The translations under genes were made by a program, and so were the position numbers. A stretch of DNA of 33,838 nt from CAYJPV01 sp964547975 (GTDB lineage Bacteria; Acidobacteriota; Vicinamibacteria; Vicinamibacterales; JAKQTR01). Location: contig CAZJRM010000029.1 in NCBI GenBank assembly GCA_964547975.1, forward strand, positions 1 to 33,838, in the 5' to 3' direction. The notes under the pieces were generated by a model. It worked only from the letters and a program-made list of their open reading frames with translations, made no database searches and was not told the DNA's origin. Of this stretch, positions 8,900 through 21,549 are shown one piece after another (positions within the stretch are counted from its first letter, which is position 1; each line of letters begins with the position of its first letter).

Positions 8900-10429
8900 T
8901 CAGGGCATCCTGAGCAGCCAGCGCTGCTTGTCACTGGACGGATCGTACGGCGAGAGTGTCGCGAAGCTGCTGCCGATGGCCGACAGCGCCAGCGCCTCGG
9001 TCCGGCCGGGCACCTGCCTGGGGCTGATACGCCACGTGCCGTCGGGAAGCTGATCGAGCCGCCACAACTGCTCCGGCGCGCCGGTGAATTCCGGCAGCGC
9101 GACCAGTTCGGCGTCGGAGGACACGGCCAGCGTCCGGGTGGTCCCGGCAATCGAAATCCTGAAATACGGCTCACCCAGGTACCCGCCCGCCCCCTCCGCC
9201 GGGGTGATCGTCCATTGCTGCTGCGCCTGGCACAGGTAGTTGGCCATCCGGACATCGACGGGCCCGGCGGGCCACTTCACCGACACCACCGCGACGTCCT
9301 GCGGCGGAATGACACCACCACGGCCGGCGAACATGCCAGGTCCGCCAGCACCGAGCGGCGGCACCGCGGACGGCGGGGCACCGCTCCCGGGCGCTGGTGG
9401 CTGGGGCCTGGGCCCGCGGACGATCCGGCCACCGACGGGTTCACCTTCCACCGCGAGTTCGAGCGCCGTCCCGGTGCGCGCCGACTCGATCGTATACGTG
9501 CCGGCGCGCACGTGGTCGCCCGCCACGGGCCAGCCGTCCTTCCACAGCAGCGGCCGGATGTCGAGCACGCTCGCGCCGCCACGATCGAGGTCCGCCTCCC
9601 AGTGCAGCGAGAACTTCTGCACACCCGCGCCGAGATCGATCAGGCCGAAATGGCCGGGCCCGATCACGCGTCCGCCGGATCCAATCACCAGCCTGCCGCC
9701 GCCCTGAATCATGTCGATGCCCAGGTGATCGACGTACGGTCCGGTGACCTTCCGAGAACGGCCCACGCGGATGTTGTACCCGGAGTCGGCGCCGCGGCAG
9801 CAGCTGCCGTGCGTTGCCAGCAGGTAGTACCAGCCCTCGTGGTAGATCAACGTGGCGGCCTCGCAGTTGACGGCGAGATCGACGGGCCGGTCGCCCGGGT
9901 GGAGCCGCTTGCCGGTCTTCGGGTCGAGTTCGACGAGACGGATGTAACCGAAGTACGAGCCGTAGACCATCCACAGGCGGCCGTCGGTGGGATCGAGCAG
10001 GATCCCCGGGTCGATCGCGTTGCAGTCCTCGATACCGTCCGACGATGCCACGATTCCCCCGGGTTCCCACTTGTAATCGGGAGAGGCGGGATCCAGGGAC
10101 TTCGTCCAGATCATGTGGATGTCGGCCTGGGGCTGCACGGTCGACGTGGCGACGTAGAGGCAGTACCGGTCGGCGAGCTTCACGACATCGGGCGCGGCTC
10201 CCCGCTTCGACGGCGTCACCCCCTGCCGCCAATTCCAGCCATCGTCCGACACCAGGGCCGTGCCGCCGGTGCCGTACGTGTAGAACCTGCCGTCAGACTC
10301 GATCACCGTGGAAGGGTCATGAATCACGACGCGGCCTTCCAGGGCGAGAGCCATCGAGACCAGCGCCAGCAGCGCGGCCGGGATCGCCACCTTCACGCGA
10401 TGGCTGAGACGGAGAAATCGGTTTCGCAT
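8900..10429 (-). CDS. Secreted GH43 arabinan endo-1,5-alpha-L-arabinosidase with ricin-like tail
   Basis: A 509-residue secreted enzyme expected to cut the alpha-1,5 arabinan backbone. ATG 10429 is preferred over a frame extending upstream because it opens into a basic signal peptide (about 1-30). The five-bladed propeller of GH43 has the three acidic residues: D38 (VIHDPSTV, general base), D140 (NAIDPGIL, pKa modulator) and E190 (NCEAATLIY, general acid). The pattern of small blades such as LWMVYGSYFGYIRLVEL fits arabinanases. A C-terminal ricin-B-like carbohydrate-binding region (about 311-509, with QQQWTI, EQLWRL and KQRWLL) is interrupted by a proline/glycine-rich insert at about 338-375. 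It follows the GH51 gene by 118 nt and precedes the jelly-roll gene by 2 nt. Confidence 0.92.
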   Translation of the reverse strand: MRNRFLRLSHRVKVAIPAALLALVSMALALEGRVVIHDPSTVIESDGRFYTYGTGGTALVSDDGWNWRQGVTPSKRGAAPDVVKLADRYCLYVATSTVQPQADIHMIWTKSLDPASPDYKWEPGGIVASSDGIEDCNAIDPGILLDPTDGRLWMVYGSYFGYIRLVELDPKTGKRLHPGDRPVDLAVNCEAATLIYHEGWYYLLATHGSCCRGADSGYNIRVGRSRKVTGPYVDHLGIDMIQGGGRLVIGSGGRVIGPGHFGLIDLGAGVQKFSLHWEADLDRGGASVLDIRPLLWKDGWPVAGDHVRAGTYTIESARTGTALELAVEGEPVGGRIVRGPRPQPPAPGSGAPPSAVPPLGAGGPGMFAGRGGVIPPQDVAVVSVKWPAGPVDVRMANYLCQAQQQWTITPAEGAGGYLGEPYFRISIAGTTRTLAVSSDAELVALPEFTGAPEQLWRLDQLPDGTWRISPRQVPGRTEALALSAIGSSFATLSPYDPSSDKQRWLLRMP

Positions 10430-10494
10430 AGTCGCTTCAACTCTGGGGACCGGCACCTGGCCGCCCGTCGCGGAGGATCCGCGTGAGGGCACCG

Positions 10495-10500
10495 AGTATA
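10495..10500 (-). promoter_or_regulatory. Candidate -10 element (TATACT) before the GH43 gene
   Basis: The minus strand reads TATACT in the 118-nt gap between the GH51 stop and the GH43 start. It would give a leader of roughly 59 nt. No convincing -35 box stands 16-18 bp upstream. It would allow extra transcription of the last two cluster genes. Confidence 0.35.
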
Positions 10501-10547
10501 CAACTGGCGGAGCACGTCGTAGACGCGCAATCCCCGAACGTCGCCCT

Positions 10548-12548
10548 CTACTTCGCCCGCGGGATCCTCAGCACGGTCAGCGACTGCGCCGGGAGGTCCA
10601 CCGTCAGTTCGGCTCCCGTCACCGTCAGGCTCGACTCCGTGGGCGCGACCTTCGTCGGCGCGTCGATGGCGTTCTCGGCCTGCAGGTCCCCGTGCGCGAG
10701 CTGGACGACGCGCGCCGCCACGCCGGGCGTCACTCCCGCCAGCGACACGTTCACGCGCGTCACGGCCGCGTTCGTGTTGACCACCTTCACGATGATCTCG
10801 CGGGTTCGCTCGTCGGCCGACGCGCTCGCGTAGAGTCCGTTCTGCGCCGCCGCGGCCGCGCCATTGATCGCCACCGGCAGCACGTGTGTCCCGACGTTCG
10901 TCGAGAAGAGCTTCTGCACGTAGTAGCTCGGCGTCCCGAACGACGTCAGGTTGTCGAACCAGATCAGGTCCGGTGCCCACTGCCACGCATCGACGTGGGC
11001 GAAGAGCGGCGCGTACGACGCCATCCGCACGAGGTCCGCGTTCCGTTCGAGCCCCGTCATGAACGCGGCCTCGGACAGCGCTGCCTGCCAGTTGTTCGGC
11101 CGCTTCCCGCGCCCGGCCGCCGACGCATGCGCGGCGTATTCGCCGGCGAACACCTTCGGCCCCGAACGGTCGTAGCGGTCGTAACGCGTGGCATTCGACA
11201 GGAACCACGCCGGCGGCTGGTAGTAGTGCTCGTCCACGAGATCGGCCTTCAACGTCCGCAGTGCCTTCCACAGGTAGTCGAACGTCTCGCCCGACGGGAA
11301 CGGTCCCGCGCTGGTGATGAGCTGGATCTCGGGATACTTCGCCTTGATGGCCGCCGCAAACGGTTTGTAGCGCTCGATGTAACGCGCGCCCCACTGCTCG
11401 TTGCCCACGCCCACCATCGTCAGGTTGAACGGCGCCGGGTGGCCCATCTCCGCCCGCAACTGTCCCCAGCGGCTCGTCACGGGGCCGTTCGCGAACTCGA
11501 TGAGGTCGAGCGCGTCCTGGATGTACTCGCCGAGTTCCTCCACCGGCACCATCTCGCCCGAGTTGAACTGGCACGCCATCCCGCAATTCAGAATCGGGAG
11601 CGGCTGAGCGCCGATGTCTTCGGCCAGCTGGAAGTACTCGTAGAAGCCCAGGCCGAACGACTGGTAGTAGTCGGGAGCGATGCGCTCGTTCTCGTCGGCC
11701 CACCGGTTGATGAGGCCCTGGCGCTCGACGACGTTCCCGACGGTCTGTTTCCAGCGATAGCGCAGGTCGAGGCGTTTGCCTTCGACGATGCAACCGCCGG
11801 GGAAGCGGATGAAGCCGGGCGTGAGATCGGCGAGCCACTGGACGAGGTCCTTGCGCAGGCCGTTCGGCCGGTTCTTCCAGGTCTCCTGCGGCACGAGCGA
11901 CACCCAGTCGAGATCGACGTCGCCCTGCTGCTCGACGAGGACCTGGAACTGCCCGCGCAACGTCGTCGCCGAGGGCGTGATGGTCGCGGCGACGCGCTGC
12001 CACTCGCTGGTGAGGCCGCCGAGCGTCGTTTCGCCGAGCACGCTCCCCCGCTCGTCGGTGACGAGCGCGCGCACCGACCGCGGGCCGTTCCCCACGCGGC
12101 GCGCGTACGCCGACACGACGTACGGCGAACCGGCGTTCAGGCCGATGCCGCGGAACCCGGTGTTCATCGCCGCGAACCCGTCGCCGGGCACGTGCACGCG
12201 CACCCGCAGGTAGTGGGGCGTCGACGCGTTGAGCGGCCGGTCCGTGCGAATCGTCAACTCGCCGTCGGCACCGCGGCGTTCGCGTTTCGCCCAGCCCGTG
12301 AGCGGTTCGGCGAACTCGAAGCCGCGGTTCTTGATGCGCTCCGGATAGAGCCCGCCGTCGGCGCCGAAGTTGATATCTTCGAAGAAGACCCCGAACATCG
12401 TCGGCGAGATCGCCGCGCCGGGTCGGGCGGCCTGTACCGCGATCACGTCCGTGGCGGGCCCCTGTGCGACGACGACCGTCACGAGCAGGGCGACCGGCAC
12501 CAGCACGAACAGCAGCGGGGCGAATCTGGCAGCGCGCGTCGAGTTCAT
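10548..12548 (-). CDS. Secreted GH51 alpha-L-arabinofuranosidase
   Basis: A 666-residue exported exo-enzyme that removes terminal arabinofuranose from arabinan or arabinoxylan. A signal peptide occupies about 1-29. The family opening is seen in TMFGVFFEDINFGADGGLYPE (50-70). Residues about 75-220 form an inserted beta-sandwich resembling a CBM4/9-type module, ending in DVDLDWVSLVP. The barrel has the acid/base E384 in GNEQWG and the nucleophile E470 in VFAGEYAAHA. A C-terminal beta-sandwich follows (about 560-666, with IIVKVVNTN). Length and order match GH51 members that carry the N-terminal sandwich. It starts 5 nt after the stop of the small secreted gene and is followed by the GH43 enzyme, with which it would act in sequence: the endo-enzyme makes oligosaccharides, the exo-enzyme trims them. 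Confidence 0.94.
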   Translation of the reverse strand: MNSTRAARFAPLLFVLVPVALLVTVVVAQGPATDVIAVQAARPGAAISPTMFGVFFEDINFGADGGLYPERIKNRGFEFAEPLTGWAKRERRGADGELTIRTDRPLNASTPHYLRVRVHVPGDGFAAMNTGFRGIGLNAGSPYVVSAYARRVGNGPRSVRALVTDERGSVLGETTLGGLTSEWQRVAATITPSATTLRGQFQVLVEQQGDVDLDWVSLVPQETWKNRPNGLRKDLVQWLADLTPGFIRFPGGCIVEGKRLDLRYRWKQTVGNVVERQGLINRWADENERIAPDYYQSFGLGFYEYFQLAEDIGAQPLPILNCGMACQFNSGEMVPVEELGEYIQDALDLIEFANGPVTSRWGQLRAEMGHPAPFNLTMVGVGNEQWGARYIERYKPFAAAIKAKYPEIQLITSAGPFPSGETFDYLWKALRTLKADLVDEHYYQPPAWFLSNATRYDRYDRSGPKVFAGEYAAHASAAGRGKRPNNWQAALSEAAFMTGLERNADLVRMASYAPLFAHVDAWQWAPDLIWFDNLTSFGTPSYYVQKLFSTNVGTHVLPVAINGAAAAAQNGLYASASADERTREIIVKVVNTNAAVTRVNVSLAGVTPGVAARVVQLAHGDLQAENAIDAPTKVAPTESSLTVTGAELTVDLPAQSLTVLRIPRAK

Positions 12549-12553
12549 ACCGC

Positions 12554-12943
12554 TCAGCTCTTCTTCCGTTTGGCCGACCAGTTCCCGGAACCCATGCCTC
12601 CGAAGTCGGCGGTGCCGGTGATGGTGTCTCCGCTGACCTTGCCGGAGTACGAGATCGTGAGCGACTGCCCGCCCATGTCGACGGTGATCGTGTAGGAGAT
12701 CTGGTCACCCTTCACGGTGCCCTTCAACGCGAGTTCGCCCATCTGCCCGACGTGAGTACCCGTGAGCGTCTCGCCGTCCTGCTTGTAGGTCGCCGCCGAG
12801 ACGAGCGCGCCCTGCGGCGACTCGACGGTGGACTCCCACTTTCCCGTGACGTCGATCGCCGCGGGTTTCTGATCGTTCTGCGCGCAGACGGGGACGACAC
12901 CGATGACGAAAGCAGCCACGCACATCCACAGTCGTGTGTTCAT
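12554..12943 (-). CDS. Small secreted lipocalin-like beta protein
   Basis: A 129-residue protein with a signal peptide (about 1-21, ending VCAQ). The mature part is a run of short beta strands with repeated patterns of the type DGETLTGTHVG, KGTVKGDQISYTI, and SGKVSGDTITGTADFG, each G-T or G-D turn marking a strand hairpin. It starts with DVTGKWESTVESPQG. This is a frequent secreted family of unknown role in acidobacteria (my recognition, not searched). A strong Shine-Dalgarno (GGAGG, 12948-12952, 4-nt spacer) supports the start. It is first in the cluster and 5 nt before the GH51 start, so it would be co-expressed with the arabinan enzymes; a ligand-binding role is possible but unproven. Confidence 0.75.
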   Translation of the reverse strand: MNTRLWMCVAAFVIGVVPVCAQNDQKPAAIDVTGKWESTVESPQGALVSAATYKQDGETLTGTHVGQMGELALKGTVKGDQISYTITVDMGGQSLTISYSGKVSGDTITGTADFGGMGSGNWSAKRKKS

Positions 12944-12961
12944 GACACCTCCAAGGCCGCC

Positions 12962-12967
12962 ATTATC
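12962..12967 (-). promoter_or_regulatory. Candidate -10 element (GATAAT) for the arabinan cluster
   Basis: The minus strand reads GCGATAAT. Transcription would start near 12955, a leader of about 12 nt that still includes the GGAGG at 12948-12952. A TTGATG lies 22 bp upstream, too far for a standard -35. Confidence 0.4.
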
Positions 12968-13043
12968 GCGCCGCGCGGTCGAAACGGCACATCAACTTCG
13001 TCGACCGTGTACGTTTTCTGTGGCGTGTACTGCGCGCTTCTGC

Positions 13044-13049
13044 TACAGT
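13044..13049 (+). promoter_or_regulatory. Extended -10 (TGC-TACAGT) for a possibly leaderless start before gltB
   Basis: TACAGT is preceded by TG at the extended -10 position and ends 6 nt before ATG 13056, the geometry of a leaderless transcript. No clear -35 box is present. Confidence 0.4.
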
Positions 13050-13055
13050 CCCACA

Positions 13056-13148
13056 ATGGCGCACCCACACAGGCACGAACGTCCGCAGGCGGCCGCAGGC
13101 CGTCCGCGAATTCGTGTCGTCAAGCGCGCCCTCATCGACCGGGTGTAA
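13056..13148 (+). CDS. 30-codon upstream reading frame before gltB (possible leader peptide)
   Basis: A short frame (MAHPHRHERPQ..., ending RALIDRV, 30 residues) starts 6 nt after a -10-like hexamer and stops 6 nt before the gltB ATG. It is rich in Arg and His and has no transmembrane or attenuator-like run of a single amino acid. The gltB start itself has no convincing Shine-Dalgarno, so translation of this frame could deliver ribosomes to gltB. It might equally be 5' untranslated sequence with a chance frame. The function is unknown. Confidence 0.35.
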   Translation: MAHPHRHERPQAAAGRPRIRVVKRALIDRV

Positions 13149-13154
13149 CCGACC

Positions 13155-17762
<4,608 letters not shown>

Positions 17763-17764
17763 CC

Positions 17765-19204
17765 ATGGGCAAACCGACGGGCTTCCTCGAGTTCCATCGC
17801 GACGAGCCGGCCGGCCGCGCGCCCGCCGAGCGCGTGAAGGACTGGCAGGAATCGCACGCACACGTATCGGACGAATTCCTCGCGTGGCAGGGCGCGCGCT
17901 GCATGGATTGCGGTACGCCCTACTGCCACACCGGCGTCATCGTGGCGGGCATGGCGTGCGGCTGCCCGCTCAACAACCTGATCCCCGACTGGAACGACCT
18001 GGTCTATCGAGGACAGTGGAAAGAAGCCGCGATCCGCCTGCACCAGACGAACAACTTCCCCGAGTTCACGGGACGCGTCTGCCCCGCGCCGTGTGAAGGG
18101 TCGTGCACCGTCGGACTGAACGGCGATCCGGTGACGATCAAGTCGATCGAACGCCAGATCGTCGACCATGCGTTCGGCGCGGGGTGGGTGACGCCGGATC
18201 CGCCGGCCACGAGAACCGGCAAGAAGGTCGCCATCATCGGCTCGGGTCCGGCCGGGTTGGCAGCCGCGGCGCAGCTCAACACCGCCGGCCACACGGTGAC
18301 CGTGATCGAACGGGCGGATCGGATCGGCGGGCTGCTGATGTACGGCATCCCGAACATGAAGCTCGACAAGCGGATCGTGAAGCGCCGCGTGCGGCTCATG
18401 GCCGACGCCGGCGTCCGTTTCGTCACCGGCGTCGATGCGGGCCGCGACATCCCGGCGGATCGCCTGCTCGCCGACTACGACGCGGTGGTGCTCTGCTGCG
18501 GTGCCACGCAGGCGCGCGACCTTCCGGTCGAGGGACGTCAACTGGCCGGGATCCACCTGGCGATGGAGTTCCTCCGCGCCAACACGAAGAGCCTGCTCGA
18601 TTCGAATCACGAAGACGGCCAGTTCATCTCGGCGAAGGGCAAAGACGTCGTGGTGATCGGCGGCGGAGACACGGGCACCGACTGCGTGGCGACGGCGCTG
18701 CGCCACGGCGCGACGAGCGTACGCCAGATCGAGATCCTCCCGCAGCCGCCCACCACACGAGCGGCCGACAATCCGTGGCCCCAGTGGCCGCGAATCCTGC
18801 GGACCGACTACGGCCAGGAAGAAGCCGCGGCGCTCTTCGGCGCCGATCCCCGGCAGTTTTCCGCGCGGACCACGAAGTTCGTCGGCGATGCCGACGGGCG
18901 CGTCTGCGGCGTGGACGTGCACGTCGACGGCAGCCAGCACGTGGTCCCGGCGGACCTGGTCCTGCTGGCACTCGGTTTCCTCGGTCCCGAACGCGGGGGC
19001 CTCGTCACCGACCTCGGCCTGAAACTCGACGAACGAGGCAACGTCGTCACCGATGCCGAGAAGATGACCAGCGAGCCGGGCGTTTTCGCCGCCGGCGACA
19101 TGGTGCGCGGCCAGTCGCTCGTCGTCTGGGCGATCAAGGAAGGACGCGAAGCCGCCCGCGGGGTGGATCGGTACCTGATGTACGGGGAAACGTACCTGGA
19201 GTAG
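17765..19204 (+). CDS. gltD: Glutamate synthase small subunit
   Basis: A 479-residue FAD and iron-sulfur protein that passes electrons from NAD(P)H to GltB. ATG 17765 (MGKPTGFLEFHRDE, the classical opening) is 2 nt after the gltB stop, so the pair is tightly coupled. The N-terminal iron-sulfur region has C46, C49, C54 and C65/C67, then C106, C110 and C114 (CPAPCEGSC). The FAD fold has GSGPAG at 159-164 and MYGIPNMKLDK, and a second dinucleotide site lies at VVVIGGGDTGTDC. The closing segment, FAAGDMVRGQSLVVWAIKEG, is the usual C-terminal FAD contact. Length is normal. Confidence 0.97.
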   Translation: MGKPTGFLEFHRDEPAGRAPAERVKDWQESHAHVSDEFLAWQGARCMDCGTPYCHTGVIVAGMACGCPLNNLIPDWNDLVYRGQWKEAAIRLHQTNNFPEFTGRVCPAPCEGSCTVGLNGDPVTIKSIERQIVDHAFGAGWVTPDPPATRTGKKVAIIGSGPAGLAAAAQLNTAGHTVTVIERADRIGGLLMYGIPNMKLDKRIVKRRVRLMADAGVRFVTGVDAGRDIPADRLLADYDAVVLCCGATQARDLPVEGRQLAGIHLAMEFLRANTKSLLDSNHEDGQFISAKGKDVVVIGGGDTGTDCVATALRHGATSVRQIEILPQPPTTRAADNPWPQWPRILRTDYGQEEAAALFGADPRQFSARTTKFVGDADGRVCGVDVHVDGSQHVVPADLVLLALGFLGPERGGLVTDLGLKLDERGNVVTDAEKMTSEPGVFAAGDMVRGQSLVVWAIKEGREAARGVDRYLMYGETYLE

Positions 19205-19205
19205 G

Positions 19206-19238
19206 CTCGCGGCCCGCGGCTCTCGGCCCGCGGCTTCC
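19206..19238. repeat. Two-copy 14-nt repeat just after gltD
   Basis: Units of 14 nt based on GGCCCGCGGCTCTC (19211-19224 and 19225-19238, two differences) start 1 nt after the gltD stop if the flank is included. The unit is 12/14 identical to the repeat at 23989 downstream of the DUF5916 gene. Confidence 0.6.
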
Positions 19239-19240
19239 AA

Positions 19241-19258
19241 GCCCGACTGACGTCGGGC
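19241..19258. terminator. Perfect 7-bp hairpin with TGAC loop between gltD and serA
   Basis: GCCCGAC (19241-19247), loop TGAC, GTCGGGC (19252-19258). It lies 36 nt after the gltD stop and 86 nt after the serA stop on the other strand, so it might serve both. There is no T-tract immediately after it on the plus strand. It belongs to the hairpin family with related tetraloops. Confidence 0.45.
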
Positions 19259-19268
19259 GTTACATGCG

Positions 19269-19325
19269 CCCTCTTCCCTCTTCCCTCTCCCCTCTCCCCT
19301 TTCCCTTTCCCTTTCCCTTTCCCCT
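19269..19325. repeat. 57-nt uninterrupted polypyrimidine tract with (CCCTTT)4
   Basis: Every base from 19269 to 19325 is C or T. It ends in four perfect CCCTTT units (19297-19320), preceded by degenerate CCTCTTC and CCCTCTC units. It sits between the convergent gltD and serA genes. Copy number could vary between strains, and the tract could form a triplex or a slippage hotspot. Confidence 0.85.
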
Positions 19326-19344
19326 GTCGCCTATCTCCTATTCC

Positions 19345-20604
19345 CTAGAAGATCGTCCGTGTCCTGATGGTGCCTTCAATCGACGCGAGCGTCCGCCTCG
19401 CGACCGCGCTCGACTCTTCAGCCACGTCGCACACGACATATCCGATCTTCGCATTCGTCATCAGGTACTGCCCCGTGATGTTGATCGCCTCCTGCGAGAA
19501 CACCGCATTGATACGGCTCAGGATGCCGGGCACGTTGTGGTGCACGTGCAACAGTCGATGGCTCCCGGGGTGCGGCGGCAACGAGACCTCCGGAAAGTTC
19601 ACGGCAGAGACCGTCGAGCCGTTGTCGCTGTAGCGCACGAGTTTCTCCGCCACTTCCGCGCCGATATTGGCCTGCGCTTCGACCGTCGAGCCCGCGATGT
19701 GCGGCGACAGGATGACGTTATCGAACCGGCGCAACTCCGACACGAACTCGTCGTGCCGGCCGGCAGGTTCCTGAGGAAAGACATCGAAGGCCCCGCCGGC
19801 GAGTTGCCCGCGGTCGAGCGCCTCGCAGGCGGCCTCGATGTCGACGACCGTGCCGCGGGACGCGTTGATGAGCAGCCCTCCGGGGCGCATCCGGCCGAGT
19901 TCGCGGCGCCCGATCAGGCCCTTCGTCTGCGGGGACTCCGGCACGTGCAGCGTCACCACGTCGGCGGCCTCGAGCACGGCGTCGAGCGAGGGCAGCGCGC
20001 GCGCGTTGCCCAGCGGCAGCGTCGCGGCGATGTCGTAATAGCAGACCGACAGGCCGAGCGATTCGGCCAGGACGGAGACCTGGGACCCGATTCGGCCGTA
20101 CCCGATGATGCCCAGGGTCTTGCCGCGGACTTCCCGGGCCCCGTCGACGGCTTTCGCCCAGATGCCGCGGTGCGCGAGCGCGTTCTTGGCCGGAATGCCC
20201 CGCATGAGCAGGATGATCTCCGCCACCACGAGTTCGGCAACCGACCGCGTGTTCGCGAACGGGGCGTTGAAGACCGGGATGCCGCGCATCATCGCCGCGT
20301 CCAGGTCGATCTGGTTCGTGCCGATGCAGAACGCGCCGATGCCGACGAGTTTCGGCGCGGCCGCCAGCACGTCGGCCGTCAGCGTCGTCCCCGACCGGAT
20401 ACCAATGAAGTGGGCATCGGCGATGGTTTCGCGGAGCGCATCGCCGGCCAGCGCCGCGGGAAGGCACTCGACTCGGCTGTAGCCGCTGCCGGCGAAGGTC
20501 TCGACGGCCCGCGGGTGGATCCCTTCCAGCAGGACGATTCGGATCTTGTGCTTCTCGAGCGACGTCCGGGCGGACGCTGGCCCGGCAGGCGGTACGTGTG
20601 GCAT
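19345..20604 (-). CDS. serA: D-3-phosphoglycerate dehydrogenase (E. coli-type, with ACT domain)
   Basis: A 419-residue cytoplasmic NAD enzyme that oxidises 3-phosphoglycerate to 3-phosphohydroxypyruvate, the first step to serine. It resembles the E. coli SerA type closely throughout: VLLEGIHPRAVE, HFIGIRSGT, GAFCIGTNQIDLDAA and NAPFANTRSVAELVVAE. NAD binding is at GYGRIG (168-173). The catalytic set is R250 (NASRGTVVD), E279 (FPQEP) and H302 (SPHIAGST). A C-terminal ACT domain (about 347-419, HVHHNVPGILSRINAVF) gives serine feedback inhibition in relatives. The first 15 residues are extra compared with E. coli and low in conservation, so an internal start is possible. No Shine-Dalgarno is seen, but a TACGCT with TG at the extended position lies 5 nt upstream. 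Confidence 0.96.
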   Translation of the reverse strand: MPHVPPAGPASARTSLEKHKIRIVLLEGIHPRAVETFAGSGYSRVECLPAALAGDALRETIADAHFIGIRSGTTLTADVLAAAPKLVGIGAFCIGTNQIDLDAAMMRGIPVFNAPFANTRSVAELVVAEIILLMRGIPAKNALAHRGIWAKAVDGAREVRGKTLGIIGYGRIGSQVSVLAESLGLSVCYYDIAATLPLGNARALPSLDAVLEAADVVTLHVPESPQTKGLIGRRELGRMRPGGLLINASRGTVVDIEAACEALDRGQLAGGAFDVFPQEPAGRHDEFVSELRRFDNVILSPHIAGSTVEAQANIGAEVAEKLVRYSDNGSTVSAVNFPEVSLPPHPGSHRLLHVHHNVPGILSRINAVFSQEAINITGQYLMTNAKIGYVVCDVAEESSAVARRTLASIEGTIRTRTIF

Positions 20605-20609
20605 GCGCC

Positions 20610-20615
20610 AGCGTA
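20610..20615 (-). promoter_or_regulatory. Extended -10 (TGA-TACGCT) 5 nt before the serA ATG
   Basis: On the minus strand TACGCT is preceded by TG at the extended -10 position and ends 5 nt before ATG 20604. If used, the serA mRNA would be leaderless or nearly so. No -35 box is clear. Confidence 0.35.
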
Positions 20616-20657
20616 TCAGAGTCCCGCCGGGCCGTCCCCGGAAAGTCGCCGCTCCGC

Positions 20658-21521
20658 CTACCGGCGCCGGCAGCGCCGTACCGCGAGCAGGCCCGTCCCG
20701 AGCAGCAGCATGGTCGCCGGCTCCGGCACGGGCGCCGGTTCGTCATCGGGGATGACGTAGGCGAAGGAGTTCAGGAAGAGCGTACGGTTCCGGTCGACCA
20801 TGTTGGGGGCCGCGATGTATGGGACGGCCGGCGGGTCCATGAGGAACTCTTCGTCGGTGAACAACACCGCACGCCCGAGCCCGTACTCGAAGGACGCCCC
20901 GAACGTGTCCCCGTTGTCGTTGACGAGCACCTGGTGGCCGAATGGACCGACGTCGGCCATCGAGAGGTTCCACATGAGCCAGAGCGGGTCGGCGATCGAG
21001 GCCTCGAACACGCCGAACGGGCCATCGACAACCGGTGAACCGAGATCTGACGCCCAGGCGCGTGTACTGCCATCCGGGCCCTGCGTCACACCCAGCACGT
21101 GGTTCCCGAATCCCTCAGCCGCCCAGTTGGCGAAGTAGAGCACGCCTCCACCGGCAGAGAGGAAGTCAGCCAGGGCTGACTCTTCGGCAGCGTCGAGGGG
21201 AGCCGAGGACGCGAACACGACCACGTCGGCGCCGTTCAACGAGGCCGCCGTGAGCGCGGAGACCGACGGCAGGAGTTCGACGGCCCGCCCCACAATCCCG
21301 CCGGCACCGAAGTTGGCCGGGTTCAGCAGATCCCCCCTGAGCGTCTGGAACGCTCCTCCCGTCGCGAAGTTGAAGTTGATGGATCCATAGTCGTTCGTCG
21401 CGACCCCAACGCGACTTTCATCGAGCGTCAGGACGCGGATCGGGGCGGCGGAAACTCGAGAGGTCAGGCCGAGCACGCTCAGCGCGAGCCACACGAACAA
21501 GACGGGCCTTCGGTGCGACAT
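20658..21521 (-). CDS. PEP-CTERM protein with a GATase/ThuA-like domain
   Basis: A 287-residue exported protein. It starts with a signal peptide (about 1-26, ending VSAAP). It ends with a PEP-CTERM sorting signal: VPEPATMLLLGTGLL, then a basic tail AVRRCRRR. Exosortase would recognise this signal and the protein is probably anchored or released at the cell surface. Residues 27-250 contain ADVVVFASSAPLDAAEESALADFLSAGGGVLYFAN, a pattern of the class I GATase/ThuA-like fold in which a loss-of-flap domain presents a small-residue turn; no catalytic Cys-His pair is evident. ATG 21521 has AAGGGG about 5 nt upstream and a small hairpin just before it. It is 53 nt upstream of serA on the same strand. 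The exosortase gene is not in the window. Confidence 0.85.
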   Translation of the reverse strand: MSHRRPVLFVWLALSVLGLTSRVSAAPIRVLTLDESRVGVATNDYGSINFNFATGGAFQTLRGDLLNPANFGAGGIVGRAVELLPSVSALTAASLNGADVVVFASSAPLDAAEESALADFLSAGGGVLYFANWAAEGFGNHVLGVTQGPDGSTRAWASDLGSPVVDGPFGVFEASIADPLWLMWNLSMADVGPFGHQVLVNDNGDTFGASFEYGLGRAVLFTDEEFLMDPPAVPYIAAPNMVDRNRTLFLNSFAYVIPDDEPAPVPEPATMLLLGTGLLAVRRCRRR

Positions 21522-21533
21522 GGCACCCCTTCT

Positions 21534-21549
21534 CACCCGGAAACGGGTG
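21534..21549 (-). promoter_or_regulatory. Hairpin abutting the ribosome site of the PEP-CTERM gene
   Basis: CACCCG (21534-21539) and CGGGTG (21544-21549) form a perfect 6-bp stem; the loop reads TTTC on the mRNA strand. It ends right before the AAGGGG ribosome site and may influence initiation. A second 6-bp inverted repeat, CGGGAG/CTCCCG, lies at 21678-21691. The remainder of the 241-nt divergent gap shows nothing else clear apart from a weak GEMM-like stretch (see findings). Confidence 0.4.

Noticed and set aside
8211..12943. The arabinan cluster as a horizontally acquired island
   Set aside because: Base composition and codon use look like the flanking genes, and no integrase, tRNA or direct repeat borders it.
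19269..19325. Polypyrimidine tract as the T-tract of an intrinsic terminator
   Set aside because: It begins 10 nt after the hairpin and is C-rich, so it does not form a U-run directly behind the stem.
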